From Erythrocercus mccallii (lineage: Eukaryota > Chordata > Aves > Passeriformes > Dicruridae): DNA of 64,000 nucleotides. Positions 23,464 through 34,399 of the stretch are shown here, in pieces (position 1 is the stretch's first letter; every line of letters begins with the position of its first letter). The DNA is taken from assembly GCA_013397435.1 (NCBI GenBank), contig VZRG01002016.1, positions 23,402 through 87,401 on the forward strand. Direction: 5' to 3'. A model generated the notes under the pieces. That model did no database searches and had not been told where the DNA came from. It saw only the letters and a list, made by a program, of their open reading frames with translations. The position numbers and the translations under genes were made by a program.

Positions 23464-25845
23464 ATGGGGACTGTACCAGATCCTCTGAGATCTGCCAAAC
23501 TTTCCCCGGTCTCAACTTCTGCAGAGGAGGAGCACCTGGGAGACCTGCAGCCTGCCAAGCACCAGCCCCAAGCGCCCAGTGGCGAGAGGGCCAGCAATGG
23601 CTTCCCGTGCGCACCGCCCAGCTCAGCTGGGCTTTGCGTGTTCGACCTGAAGTGCGCAGGTGCTGCCAGCACACAGAGGTGTGAGCAGCGCCACACAGAC
23701 GATGAGAGCCAGCAGGAAGCCTTTTCTCCCAGGCCGGCCGGCACAACTGCACAGGGGCATCCTGCAGAGGTAAAGCCTGCTGGTTGTTCCCAGCCAGCGG
23801 GCATCCAGGCACCGGCAGCACCAGCCTTTGCTGCAGCGGGAGCCCTCTTGGTGGGGCAAGGGCCAGAGATGATGCCAGCCCCCCAGAGCTCTCGGCAGTT
23901 TGTGCAAGGCAGCCAGGCCAAAATGAGCTCCCTGACACAGATAGATGACTCTGCCTTGAAACCTCAGGGAACTGATGATCAGCCAGCGCTTGAAGTGTTA
24001 AATTATTCTTCCCCGGGTGATTCTGTCGGGGTTAATCAGTTCTGTCATACTTCTCAGGCAAACCTTCTCCAAAGAGGGGAAAAAGACAGGGCGGCAGAAA
24101 AAAATGGTTCTGCTGTGTATCAGTCAGCCTTGCCAGCAAAGCAAACTGAAGCTGACCTGGAGAGAGACCCGCAGACCAGTCTGGAGGCGAAAAGTGGGAC
24201 TGCAGACGCGGTGCAGTTGGATCCTCCAGGTAAAACTGAAGTGGTGCAGAGCAGCGAGGCACCAGCCCAGTCTGGCCACAGGAGTCCACATCCTGTACAC
24301 AACCTGGACCCCACACCTGGGAGTCCAAACCCCACCCAGCTCTTCAAATTCAGAGAAACAGGTACAATGACAGCTCAGCCAGAGAGCAGCCCTTTTACTC
24401 AGGAAGCTGTAAGCAGGACATGGCGGGATGCTGAGGTTCAGGCCGTGGCTACTGTGGAGAGCAAATCGGCTTCCACCAGTCCCAGCATCTTTGCTGCCTT
24501 CTTAAAAGGGAATCATCCTCCAGAGGAGAAGGAAGAACTGCACATAATTTACCAAGGAGGTATGGGGCTGAGCCAGGCTGCACTTACTGACAGTTTATCC
24601 TCACAACAAAAGTTTCCGTGTTCTCCTGGTATCACATCAGAATCGACTGTTGTGGCTGTGACTGTTTCAGCCCAAACCCAGCCTGTCAAACTGTCCAGGG
24701 TCCCATCTGACATGTCATCTCCAGTATCAGCAGATAATGCAAAACCTGTTCTCCCCTGCTCCCCTGCAGCTGTTACCTCCCAAGGAACATCTGTGGGTAA
24801 TGCTGAAATGACCAGTGTAGCCCATGATGTCAGCGTCGCTGCTCACCTGCCAAAGGATGCTCCAGTCCCACCAAAGCCCATCCCAGTTGAGCAGCTTGGA
24901 GTTGACTCCAGTAATCAAACTCCATCACAGTCTGGGACTGGTGCTGATGAGCCAAGCACCACTTCCACTGATGCTGTCCCAGGAACCCAGAACAACATGC
25001 AAGGTCTCGCCCCTCATGCAGGAAGCAGCCGGTCACCTTTACTCCCTGGCAAGGACAGTGAAGTCAAGCAGAAAGAGACCCTGGGCAGCTCTGACCAAGA
25101 GCCTGTGCAAAGCAAGGGTGCGAGTCAAGGGCAGGCCAGTCCTAATCAATCTGTGGTAAAACCAAAGGAAGAAAACTTGATGGTGCTTGATTCTAAAGGA
25201 GGGCTGAATGTTAGCAGCCAGCCTGCCGCTCTCCATGTGAAGGTGTGCTCACAGGATGCAGGTGAGCAGGAGAGCAGAGGCCATGGAGACAGCAGCCAGT
25301 CTCAGATGGCTGGTGGCCAGAACCTGCAGGCAGGACTGACGCCCAAGTTGAGTGTGAGTTCTGCAAGTCTTGCCCCTCCCACGGCAGCATCAGCAGCTCC
25401 CCAGCAACAGGGCCTCCAGGCCAGGGAGTCCAGACACGACCTCCACACTGCAGTGATTCCTGCTCCCTCTCCGGCTGTGCCGAACCTGGGGGAGAACAAA
25501 AAGCACTCCACCCCAGCCATGGAGGCAAAAGTACAGGTGAAGCAGTCCAAACACGTCAGGGATGTTGTTTGGGATGAGCAAGGAATGACGTGGGAGGTTT
25601 ATGGTGCTTCCCTTGATCCAGAATCCCTGGGAATTGCCATCCAGAACCACTTACAGAGACAAATACGGGAACACGAGAAACTGATCCGAGCCCAAAACAG
25701 TCAGACCCGGAAATCCGTTTCCTCAGATACATCCTCAAATAAAAAACTGAAAGGGAGGCAGCACAACATGTTCCAGTCCATGCTGCAGAATTTTAGGCGT
25801 CCTAATTGCTGCGTCCGACCTGCTCCCTCTTCAGTGTTGGACTGA
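23464..25845 (+). CDS. GPRIN3: GPRIN3, G protein-regulated inducer of neurite outgrowth 3
   Basis: The single-exon frame of 793 codons is close to the roughly 780 residues of mammalian GPRIN3. The family binds activated G-alpha i/o/z at the plasma membrane and promotes neurite growth; GPRIN3 is also linked to dopamine D2 receptor signalling. Visible landmarks are the N-terminus MGTVPDPLRSAK, matching the mammalian protein; a long S/T/P/Q-rich, probably disordered region; a central conserved block with W320, DAEVQAV (322-328) and STSPSI followed by AFLK (about 337-349); and the GRIN C-terminal domain from about 693, with WDEQGMTWEVYGASL and a basic, amphipathic-looking IQNHLQRQIREHEKLI. The protein ends NCCVRPAPSSVLD, where C782-C783 parallel the palmitoylated cysteine pair reported for GPRIN1. 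There is no signal peptide or membrane segment. The start is the first ATG in the exon, with G at +4 but T at -3. No frameshift or internal stop is seen. Confidence 0.96.
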   Translation: MGTVPDPLRSAKLSPVSTSAEEEHLGDLQPAKHQPQAPSGERASNGFPCAPPSSAGLCVFDLKCAGAASTQRCEQRHTDDESQQEAFSPRPAGTTAQGHPAEVKPAGCSQPAGIQAPAAPAFAAAGALLVGQGPEMMPAPQSSRQFVQGSQAKMSSLTQIDDSALKPQGTDDQPALEVLNYSSPGDSVGVNQFCHTSQANLLQRGEKDRAAEKNGSAVYQSALPAKQTEADLERDPQTSLEAKSGTADAVQLDPPGKTEVVQSSEAPAQSGHRSPHPVHNLDPTPGSPNPTQLFKFRETGTMTAQPESSPFTQEAVSRTWRDAEVQAVATVESKSASTSPSIFAAFLKGNHPPEEKEELHIIYQGGMGLSQAALTDSLSSQQKFPCSPGITSESTVVAVTVSAQTQPVKLSRVPSDMSSPVSADNAKPVLPCSPAAVTSQGTSVGNAEMTSVAHDVSVAAHLPKDAPVPPKPIPVEQLGVDSSNQTPSQSGTGADEPSTTSTDAVPGTQNNMQGLAPHAGSSRSPLLPGKDSEVKQKETLGSSDQEPVQSKGASQGQASPNQSVVKPKEENLMVLDSKGGLNVSSQPAALHVKVCSQDAGEQESRGHGDSSQSQMAGGQNLQAGLTPKLSVSSASLAPPTAASAAPQQQGLQARESRHDLHTAVIPAPSPAVPNLGENKKHSTPAMEAKVQVKQSKHVRDVVWDEQGMTWEVYGASLDPESLGIAIQNHLQRQIREHEKLIRAQNSQTRKSVSSDTSSNKKLKGRQHNMFQSMLQNFRRPNCCVRPAPSSVLD

Positions 25846-27110
25846 TGTGGTTTGCAGGGGTGCCTAAATACCTGCGGTGGTGGAGAGAATCCCTCCCCTC
25901 AAGTCCTGCTGTTTGGTTGTGTAATTTGGGTTGTGATGCAACAGTGGAAAATGATCCCCCTTTGTTTTCTGACTAGCCACATGCTCCATCCTGCCATTAA
26001 TATTGTCACAGCTGGTGTATTTCCACGTTATGCCCCAACCTTGACTGCTGTCAGATGAAAAGCTAGGCACTTAGCAAAAGCACAAATTCCAATCACCACC
26101 TTGCTGCAGGGAGAGCAGCACCTTCTGATAAAGCAGGAAGCAGAGGGATTGTCAGAATTATGGGAATTTATTTATGTGCATTATGAGGTCTTACTCCAAG
26201 GGGTGGACTGGGGGAAGCTGAGGGAGGTGGAATTAAGGTTCAACAGCTGTAAAGACCTAACACAAGACAACTTTCCTGGTTTGTAAGTTACCCGTGCTGA
26301 GGCAAGTCCATGAACAGGCTATGGACTTTGGTCACCGAGCAGCCTCACTTCTGTTGATACTGTGGGTCGCTGTTCTCAGGTGAGCCCCAGGGAGCCTAGT
26401 CTTCTCCTCCCATTGAAATGCAGAACCAGGCAAAGAATGAGGATCAAGACTGAAGGATTCTCTCCTTGGGAGAAGCTAAATCAGTGGGATGTTGATGGCC
26501 AGAAGGGGAGGTGAGAGAGATGCTTTTTGTCCCCTGCAGTGGCCACTCTTAAGGTACAAGCCGTCAAGGCACAGGAGAGCGCATCGGTAGATGGACCTGC
26601 ATCCAGCAGGATGGTGCCCACCCTTACTCTGGTACTCCTGCCAAGTCTTTAAAAAGCAGGGAGCCATTCTCCCTCCTCAAGCGAGGTGGGCAGTCCCTGC
26701 TCCCAGCCTCCCCTGGAGCACCTCTCTTCTAAATCACTCTTCAAAGTGATGTGGATCTTTCTTCTCTCTCCAGAGATGCACAGTAATGTTTTTCCATAGC
26801 AGCAGGCTTTCCTGTGCATTGGGGTCCATGAGCCTCTATGTCTAGTGTGTTACACTGATTTTTTTCCCCTTTTAAGTCCTTAGCCAACTCTATGGGTTTT
26901 TTCAGTATTTTGGTGCTTTTCTTGCTGCCTTTCATAAGCCAAATACCATTTATTTAGCCTGTGTGTTATTTTGTTTTACCTAACACTCTATATTATGAAC
27001 CATTATACTGTTAACTTGAAAAATTTGCAGCAGTACTGAAATCTTGAGACAATCTTTGCTGTATTTCTGAACTTAGTTGTAGAAACTGCTAATAAAAAGT
27101 AGCTTAGAGA
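25846..27110 (+). other. GPRIN3: GPRIN3 3' UTR, minimum extent
   Basis: After the TGA at 25843-25845 the sequence loses coding character and becomes A+T-rich. The first AATAAA downstream is at 27091-27096, giving a minimum 3' UTR of about 1.25 kb. Later AATAAA hexamers at 28257, 29398 and 29812 allow longer forms. The stretch 26940-27380 is unusually A+T-rich, with TTATTTA and TGTAAA-type motifs such as RNA-binding proteins use. The true end cannot be set without transcript data. Confidence 0.55.
27091..27096 (+). terminator. GPRIN3: Poly(A) signal AATAAA (proximal)
   Basis: This is the canonical hexamer nearest the stop codon. The sequence 20-50 bases downstream is only moderately T/G-rich, so usage is uncertain. 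Confidence 0.4.
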
Positions 27111-29811
27111 CTGTTTCTCCAGAAGTATGATATACAATAATGTCTCAAATGTATGTTGGTCTCATTTCACAATAATATTTTTCAACTTGGGAAATGTGTT
27201 TCCCAATAGCTTTGTATTTTTGTCCACTAGAGTTCATTATGGGAGGCTGGGGAACTCTTGCAGTTTGTAGAAAATTTAGTTATCCTGTAAAGCGCTGATG
27301 ATTTGGATATTGTAATCCTGCAGAGTATTAGACTTAAATAGGAGATACTTTTAGTCCATTAAAGATTTTTCATCAATCATGATGATAATTTATTTCTGTC
27401 TCTAGTACCACACACCTGACTTACTCTGTAGATCTTACTCTTACAACTTGCTCTAAATCTTACAGATTTACACCATGTAAATGAGTATTAGTATCTTTTT
27501 TCTTTTTTTTTTCTGTGAAGTGAACCTGAAGTGGTCCCCAGTTACTTAGGAGGCCAGACTTCTTGACTATGTCAACTGCCAAGCCGTCATAGTAGCTCTT
27601 TGGGGGCAGTTTTTCCCCAGCAGAAAAGTAACATGCTGTAAGATACAATATTTTAACCCAGTGCAATGAAAAGTGTTGCCCCTAAGCATAGTACTGAATT
27701 GACTCCTAGTTTTCCTCAGATATATACCAGGGAGCTTTATGTCTCGTCCTTGTTCAATTTCTGTATATTTCAAGTCCTCTCCTACTTGTGGTGCTGATTT
27801 TTTATTTCTGAAACACCACGTTAGAGAGCATCTTCCCACCTCTGCCTACCAGGAGAAAAGTCTCCAACTTTTTTTCTGTTGGTACTGCTGTTTCCATCCC
27901 CTTCCTAGCAGTGTCTGAGGTGTGAATTTCACGTGAAATTTTGTGTGGGATTAATATTGACAGTATCATTAGGTCAGGTTAGTTGACAAGTTCAGTGTCT
28001 CTTCCCACATTGTGTCCATGTCAGCCCTGAGTTGTGTGCAGTTTTTGCTGTGTCCTGTTCAGGTCCAAGGCTCTGTGCTGCTCCTTTCTGCCCCTTCCCT
28101 TGCTAGCTGTTGCCCAGCCTATCTTCGTGTGAAGCTGTGTCCCTTGGCTGTTCCCCTTGCTGTAGCTGTGAGCTAGCTAACTCTGAACTATCCCTTTACA
28201 AATATGCTCAGTCTGAATATACAAATGGATTGTCCTATTTTTTTCTTCCAGAGGTGAATAAACTATGAGCTATCACTCATTCACTGATTTCTATGAATTT
28301 TATCCTTTAGCTTCAGCTCTGCAGAATATTTCTAGGATATGGGTGTGAGTTGCTTTATGATGGAGATCAAACTAGGCTTGGCAATGAAGGAACAGGATGC
28401 TTGGGGCAGCACTGGACTTACTGCTTCTTTGCACGGAATGAGAGATCTCCCCTGGTTCCTTGCAGCTTCCTTGCAGAAGCTGTGAGTCTTCAGTAGCTGG
28501 TCCACCCTCCCATCCCCACACCAAATGACCTTTCTTCTAGGAAAATCTCACTAGTGCATTTGTACTACAAAGCGTTGATGGACAAGTTACTGAGTGGATG
28601 CACCTGAACAACTGCATGGGCATAGCCGAAACAATATGTAGTGCTCAGCCTGTGTTCCGGGCAAATACGAGTGCAAAGATGCAAATTGTCCATGGCACTG
28701 TCTGGTGGCTGCAGAAGCCCTGCAGACATTGGAAGCCAAGCAATAAAGTGCCAAAAGCCAGAACATAAAAATGAGTCGATAATCACCAGCACGTCTCATG
28801 GAAAATATTTTAGGTTTTGACTGTGCCTTGCTAGGGAAGACTGTAGGCACCTGCTAGTTTAACACTGGTGATCAGTGCTTTCTCCTGCATACAATGTCCA
28901 GGTGACAATGTGTGTCCTCATTGGTGACGTCTCTCACCAACAGCAAAACAACCATGTTGGGGGTAGCAACTAGCAAATATGCATTTCAGTGGGCTTGTAG
29001 CAGCCAAGAAAAGTTGTTTTTGGTGTCATGTCAGTCTCAAAAATGAAAATGCGCTTGGAGTAGTAATATGGCAGAGAGTAGGGGGAGAAGATCTGCGTGC
29101 CACCACCCCATTCTTCTCTGCCCAATGACCCAGAATCACGTTGCATTAGTTGGGTGGGTAACAACCAAGGAAATCCATTTGGGCAACAAAAAGAGAGTTG
29201 AGAAGAGAAAATACTTTGTCATTCCCAAGAGCAAATGTATATGAAAAAGAACCCCAAAACCTGTGTTGCAGCCTAGCCAGTTGAGGTAACTCTTCATTTT
29301 TTTGCAAGATGAGAGATTTTGGGAAACAAGCTCATTGTCAGGAAACCCTTCCCTGTCAGTCGCATCTTCTAGGAAGGCCGATGTAGCAAGAACCGTTAAT
29401 AAAAGCAGTGAATAAGAATGGAAGATTTACTTATAGTTTCACTTAGGGGGCTTTCCACTAGCAAATATGAGAATAAGCGTGTTTCAGTGTTGCAAATACA
29501 ATAGTTGAGTTGAAAGTTCATCTATCTCATTGCAGGCAATTTGCAATATAGTCCTGGATTTCATGTGAGGCTGTGATATCCGTCTGTGTGCACTTGGTTG
29601 GGATCTACCAGCTTTGTGTTGTTTGGGCACAAGTGCTGAAGTTCTGCCTCATTTCTGCTGACTTGGTTTGGAAAAAGAGTGGGGAAGGAGCTGAAGGGAC
29701 AAGAAGGGGAATATCTGTGTTCTCCATTTCAGGAGAAGAAAACATTATTTTGAATACAGAAGTAGGAATTGCTGAGAAACATGGGGAGGGGAGGGACAAA
29801 GACAGGAGTAA

Positions 29812-29817
29812 AATAAA
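29812..29817 (+). terminator. GPRIN3: Poly(A) signal AATAAA (distal candidate)
   Basis: The canonical hexamer is followed at once by a G/T-rich stretch (GTTGGTGTTGGTGCC), the kind of downstream element that helps cleavage. If used, it would give a 3' UTR of about 4 kb. Further AATAAA copies lie at 28257-28262 and 29398-29403. Confidence 0.35.
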
Positions 29818-29999
29818 GTTGGTGTTGGTGCCTCACGGTGAATTCCCATTCCTATATCTGTTTTGCCCCCTTGTTTTCTGACCTTACATATTTTTTTATT
29901 TGTTGGCATCCTGTGTCTTTTAGGAAAATGAATGTTTCCAAAGGCTGTATATTTTGCTAGTATTTATACATATATCCAAATGGGATTCAACAAAATCTC

Positions 30000-32900
30000 T
30001 AAGCAAACTGTTTATTAATGCCACTAAAACATAAGAGCTTGTAAAATGCATCATTTGAAGAAGTATATTGAAGTGATTCAAAAAATTGAATATATGCTCT
30101 AAAGATAGCACTAGTTTTTCTCTTGAGTTTCATTACTATGTTTAAGTGTTAAAATTATAAGTGGAAATCCAAACGAAAATCAGCATTGATGAGGAATTCA
30201 AATTGGCTGCCACTGGTTTTCAGTTTGGAAACTTCATGGAATGTACCATACCAGTGTTTCATTAGTTAGCTCAGTATATCCAAGGTTTGTATGAAAGTAC
30301 AAATTTTATTAACTTATTACCTCCATTATCTTGTTCTGTGTCTATCCTTCTACACCTTTTAAAAATTAATACAAAATGCTGCCACAGCAGAGTCACTTTC
30401 GCCCACAGCTTGTGGGAATGGCTGCTCTGAATGACAGACAACTGATTGTCAGACTCTGTGGGCTTAGAAAGTTAAGGGCTGTGGTCTGAGGGAAACTCTT
30501 CCCTCCTTTTCCCTAACTCCCTGTTTCAGTAACCAATCTCTGCTGGTTTATTTTTTGGTTTCTCTGTGATGCCTGTATGAGTGGTCAGTATTTTCAATTG
30601 TCCCAAAAACATGCAGGTAGATCTTTACCCAAATACTGCACACTATGAAATATCTCTGGTGCCATTGGATGCTGTGGTGTGACCTGAAGGTCAGGACCTG
30701 TAAATTGAACTGGCTTCAATGTTCTTTTAGGGGCCTAAATTATCCCACTTGAGTCACTGTAGATGTTTAAAAGGAAGACTGAAGTATTACAGCTGAATTG
30801 AGCCAAACTGATTTTTTTTTTAACTCTGAGATTTATTGTTTTTTCTGCTTTGTGTTTTTCTGAGTAGCTCTTCCTTCCTCGAGTTTATAGTGTGGATTTT
30901 GCATGAAATCCTGGCAGAGAAGATTTTGCGAAGTGAAACCTGCTTTTGATCATTCAAGTGTCTTTAAAGAAAAGTGACATTATTACTGAGCCAAATCATC
31001 CAGAGAGGAAATAACTTCTAATTTAGGTAAGCTCAGGTGTGTGTGTCCCTGTTTAACAGGTGACTACATGTGTGCAGGTCTCATGCATCACTCATGCTCT
31101 AATATGATTTTTTTCCCTTTCCCCTCCTGATTGAATGCTGGAGGCTTAGCATTTTCCACAGCCTTGAGGCAAGTTTAGATCTTTCTCTGGTCTCTAAAAA
31201 GCAGACTGTGGGTTATAGGAAGCATCTGATCTCCTTAGGAACAGAATGATGTCAACTAATCCCCATTTGAAATATCAGACCTTAAGTTTTTGTTAGCTTT
31301 CTTTTAAGACTGACACTCTTTGGAGTAGAAATAAGTGACAAATCTGCCTGTAAAGTCTCCAGCAGTTGTCTGCTGCAGAATATGAATCTCTCAGATACTT
31401 CTCAGCAGCTCTGCTATAAGAGATGACCCTTCTGCTGGAGGGTCCTCCTGACACTTCCCTTAGCTCAGTTCACAATCAATAGTTTAAAGTACATCAGAAG
31501 CAAGTTTAGACATTGCCCTGAAGAATTCCCATAAAATGGAAGGGAACCATGTGTGTTGTGGTACATAAAATCACTGAGTCGGAGTTGTGAAGTAAAGGTC
31601 TCTGTGACACTGAAGAGTATTGAGAGTTTCTTAATTAAGAATTAAAGGTAGGGAGTGTATCTGAACTTTTAATTTCAAAAAACTATGGCCATGAGTCAGC
31701 CAGCATCAGAAGAAAATCAGCTTGGAGGCTTCTAACAAGAACTATTATTATTGTGGCTTTATTAATTTTATAGTTACACTGATTGAACGTGATGTACTGT
31801 ACAAAATAAAGCTAGTCTTAGGCTACCAGGTGTACCGTGGCATTCATTTGAGACATACCAACAGAAGTTTGCATGTGAAAAGTCTTAAAGTGATACTAAA
31901 GCAATGTTACCCACCTGATTGAGTCCTTTAGGAATTTAATGTTTTCCTGTTTTACATCTGGTTTCCATGCCGAGTACAATAAAATGAGCACTGTCTTAAT
32001 TATTCTGGGTCTCTGTTTGTAGGCTGACGTGGGAAAAGAAAGGACTTTTAAGGGTGAACATTCTGCCTGTATTTATGAATGTGTGTAAATCGGAGCAGGC
32101 TTTCTGGATTCAGACCTGAGATCTGGCACCTTGCAAGGCTCAGGGTGGTGGTGGAAGCTTCCATGTGCTCTCCATGCTGGAGAAGAGACCTGGCTGCTTC
32201 CTTCTGCATAAGTGCAGTTGCCTTTGCACTGCTGCTCACCAGCACAGGCTCTTCTGCATCAGCTGCTACTCCGCCCCTTAGCATGAATTCACTCAGCCTT
32301 TCAAAAGCCCCCTGCCACGAAACAACACATTACTCACCCAGCACAGCCACCCCAGAGTCCGGGTGGGAAAGGCAGCCTTTTAACCCTGCAGTGTCACTGC
32401 TGTAGCAGATGTCACCACCACCAAACAGCATGCCTGCACACCACACACAAAGCCAAGAGCATCAGCATCACAGTGACTGTTTTCCAACTCAAAAAAGGGG
32501 AAGTTTTGTCTCACAGTACAAAAGTACATAGTACAAAAGAGCATAAGACAACAGATTATGGAAATATTTTGACCCAGTGCTGTTACAGATAAGGTATATC
32601 CATGTACCTATCTTCTAGAAGGCATGAGGCACCTTGGCACACACTTTCTTATGATGAGAGGACAGGAACAGAACAGAGTGAGATAATGCAGTTGCATGGT
32701 GCCTCTGCTACCAGTGATGTTCTGTCTGCTCATCCTAAGCTGGAGTCGATTCCCAAAAATAGTCGTTAGTGTTTCTCTGTTTGTGCCTTGTAGTTGTCAG
32801 GGTGCTTTGGGCAATTGCAGAAGGTATTTTATTAATGAGCTTTGCTGCACTCCTTGTTGTATGGTTCAGGTTTCTGCATGCCAGACATTAGTTCCCAAGC

Positions 32901-33470
32901 TGCCAGAGTGGGGTGCTTCCCTGTGGTTGGTTCTTTCAGCTCTGTGCTGCATTTGTCAAGGTCTCTTAGTAGGCAAGAAAGCTGAGGTCTCCCTTTTTTA
33001 CTTCATCCCTGTAGCCTTGCTGCAGTAAGGAAAAAGCCTAAAGATCCCTCACCCTGAAGGGACTGACCCAGCAGAAAAAGGACTATTGCAAAAAATAAGC
33101 TACCATCCTATCAAACCAATGATGACCAGTGCACATTTTCTGGCTGATGCAGACTTTGTCATGTAACATGGCAGTTTCAGGGAGATGGTGCCTCCAAAAA
33201 CAGAGGACAGTTCTGGCTTCTTGTTTAAACATCAGCTGATTTACTGAAGATGTGAGCTTTCCAAACAGCCACACTACATCCCAGGCTATCTGCTTGACTT
33301 CACCTGCCCTTAGGGATTCAAATGTCATCAAAATGACCCTGTGGCAGGTGTTTCCACTCACAATAGGCAGTATTGTGAGAGAAAAGAAGATTTGCTCAGC
33401 AAATTTCAAATTACTCACTCCAATGAGAACCATAAAATTACTAGTTTGGGTAGCCAATGTTTTAAAATGT
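30000..33470. other. Intergenic, no gene seen
   Basis: This is A+T-rich sequence with only short chance frames. I recognise no coding domain, RNA gene or mobile element in it. Confidence 0.5.
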
Positions 33471-33512
33471 AGGCACTTAAATCTGCAGCTGAGGCACTTA
33501 CATCTGCAACTA
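33471..33512. repeat. Tandem duplication, two 21-base units
   Basis: Two adjacent copies begin AGGCACTTA and continue ATCTGCA, differing at three positions. They lie about 230 bases upstream of the plus-strand CR1 copy. Similar AGGCACTTAAAT phrases occur in some old reptile repeats, so this could be a relic rather than a local duplication. Confidence 0.7.
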
Positions 33513-33734
33513 AGTATTTAAAGAAATAGGACCTGATTGGTGAGAGTAGGGTGCTCCTATCTCCTGTTAAGGTCAGGTCATGGAGACCTGTGGATGCTTG
33601 CAATGTTCACAAAGCAAGGCACTGTTGATGAGGCACCCGTATCCAGTGCGATCGTAGGTAACTCATTGTAGGCAACTCTCAGTGCAAATGGCAGGCCACA
33701 GACAACCAACAGAAAGCTACCAGTGCAAATTAGG

Positions 33735-34350
33735 AAATGGTGATTGTAGGGGTGGTTAGCAGGACTAGGGAAGGGATCGCTCCCCTGAACTCAGTGCTGG
33801 TGAGGCCGCACCTTAAGCGCTGTGTTCAGTTCTGGGCCCCTCACTTTAAAATGTCCATTGAGGTGCTGGAGCATGTCCAGAGAAAGGCAAGAAGGCTAGT
33901 GAAGGGTCTAGAGAGCACATCTTGCGTCTTATGAGCAGCAGCTGAGGGAGCTTGGGTTGTCTTGTCTGGAGGAGATTTAGGAGGCACCTCATCCTTCTCT
34001 ACAACTCCCTGAACAGAGGCTGTAGTGAGGTGGGCGCTGCTCTCTTCTGCCGTGCCTGCAGTGAGAAGACCAGAGGAAATGGCTTTAAGCTGAGGCACAG
34101 GAGATTCAGATTAGGTATCAGAAAAATACTTTCCATTGTTAGGGTGGTCAGGCACTGGAATAGGTTGGCCAGGGAGGTGACGGAGCCACCATCCCTGGAG
34201 GTGCTCGACAGGCATCTGGTGGTGCTGGGTGATGGTTTAGGAGTTACCACGGTAGTGCTGGGTAGATGGTTGGACTTGATGATCTTAAAGGTGTATTCCA
34301 ACCTTGATGATCTTAAATGTGTCTTCCAACCTTGATGATTCTAAGACTCT
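33735..34350 (+). mobile_element. CR1 LINE, 5'-truncated 3' end
   Basis: This piece carries the final part of CR1 ORF2 and the 3' UTR. A short open stretch (33737-33934) encodes the reverse-transcriptase C-terminal segment typical of CR1, with SRTREG, LVRPHL, CVQFWAPH, IEVLEHVQRKA and RLVKGLE. The 3' part carries GGAAATGGC, GGTCAGGCACTGGAA, GTTGGCCAGGGAGGTG and CACCATCCCTGGAGGT, also CR1 hallmarks. It ends in a tandem tail at 34275-34345. The 5' truncation is the normal CR1 pattern. The reading frame is broken soon after LVKGLE, so the copy is inactive. Confidence 0.92.
34275..34345 (+). repeat. CR1 3' tail, 28-base tandem units
   Basis: CTTGATGATCTTAAA-type units start at 34275 and 34303, and a partial third (CTTGATGATTCTAAG) starts at 34331, giving a strict 28-base period. 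CR1 elements normally end in short ATTCTATG-type repeats. Here the unit includes the preceding TTCCAAC sequence, so the end has been duplicated as a longer block. Confidence 0.8.
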
Positions 34351-34399
34351 GTGGCGTGCCCCATTGTTACTCATATTTCAGCAATAGGACTGCTTGTGT

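Noticed and set aside
23382..23938. Two 179-codon minus-strand frames overlapping the start of GPRIN3
   Set aside because: They are antisense shadows of the conserved GPRIN3 coding sequence and have no recognisable domain.
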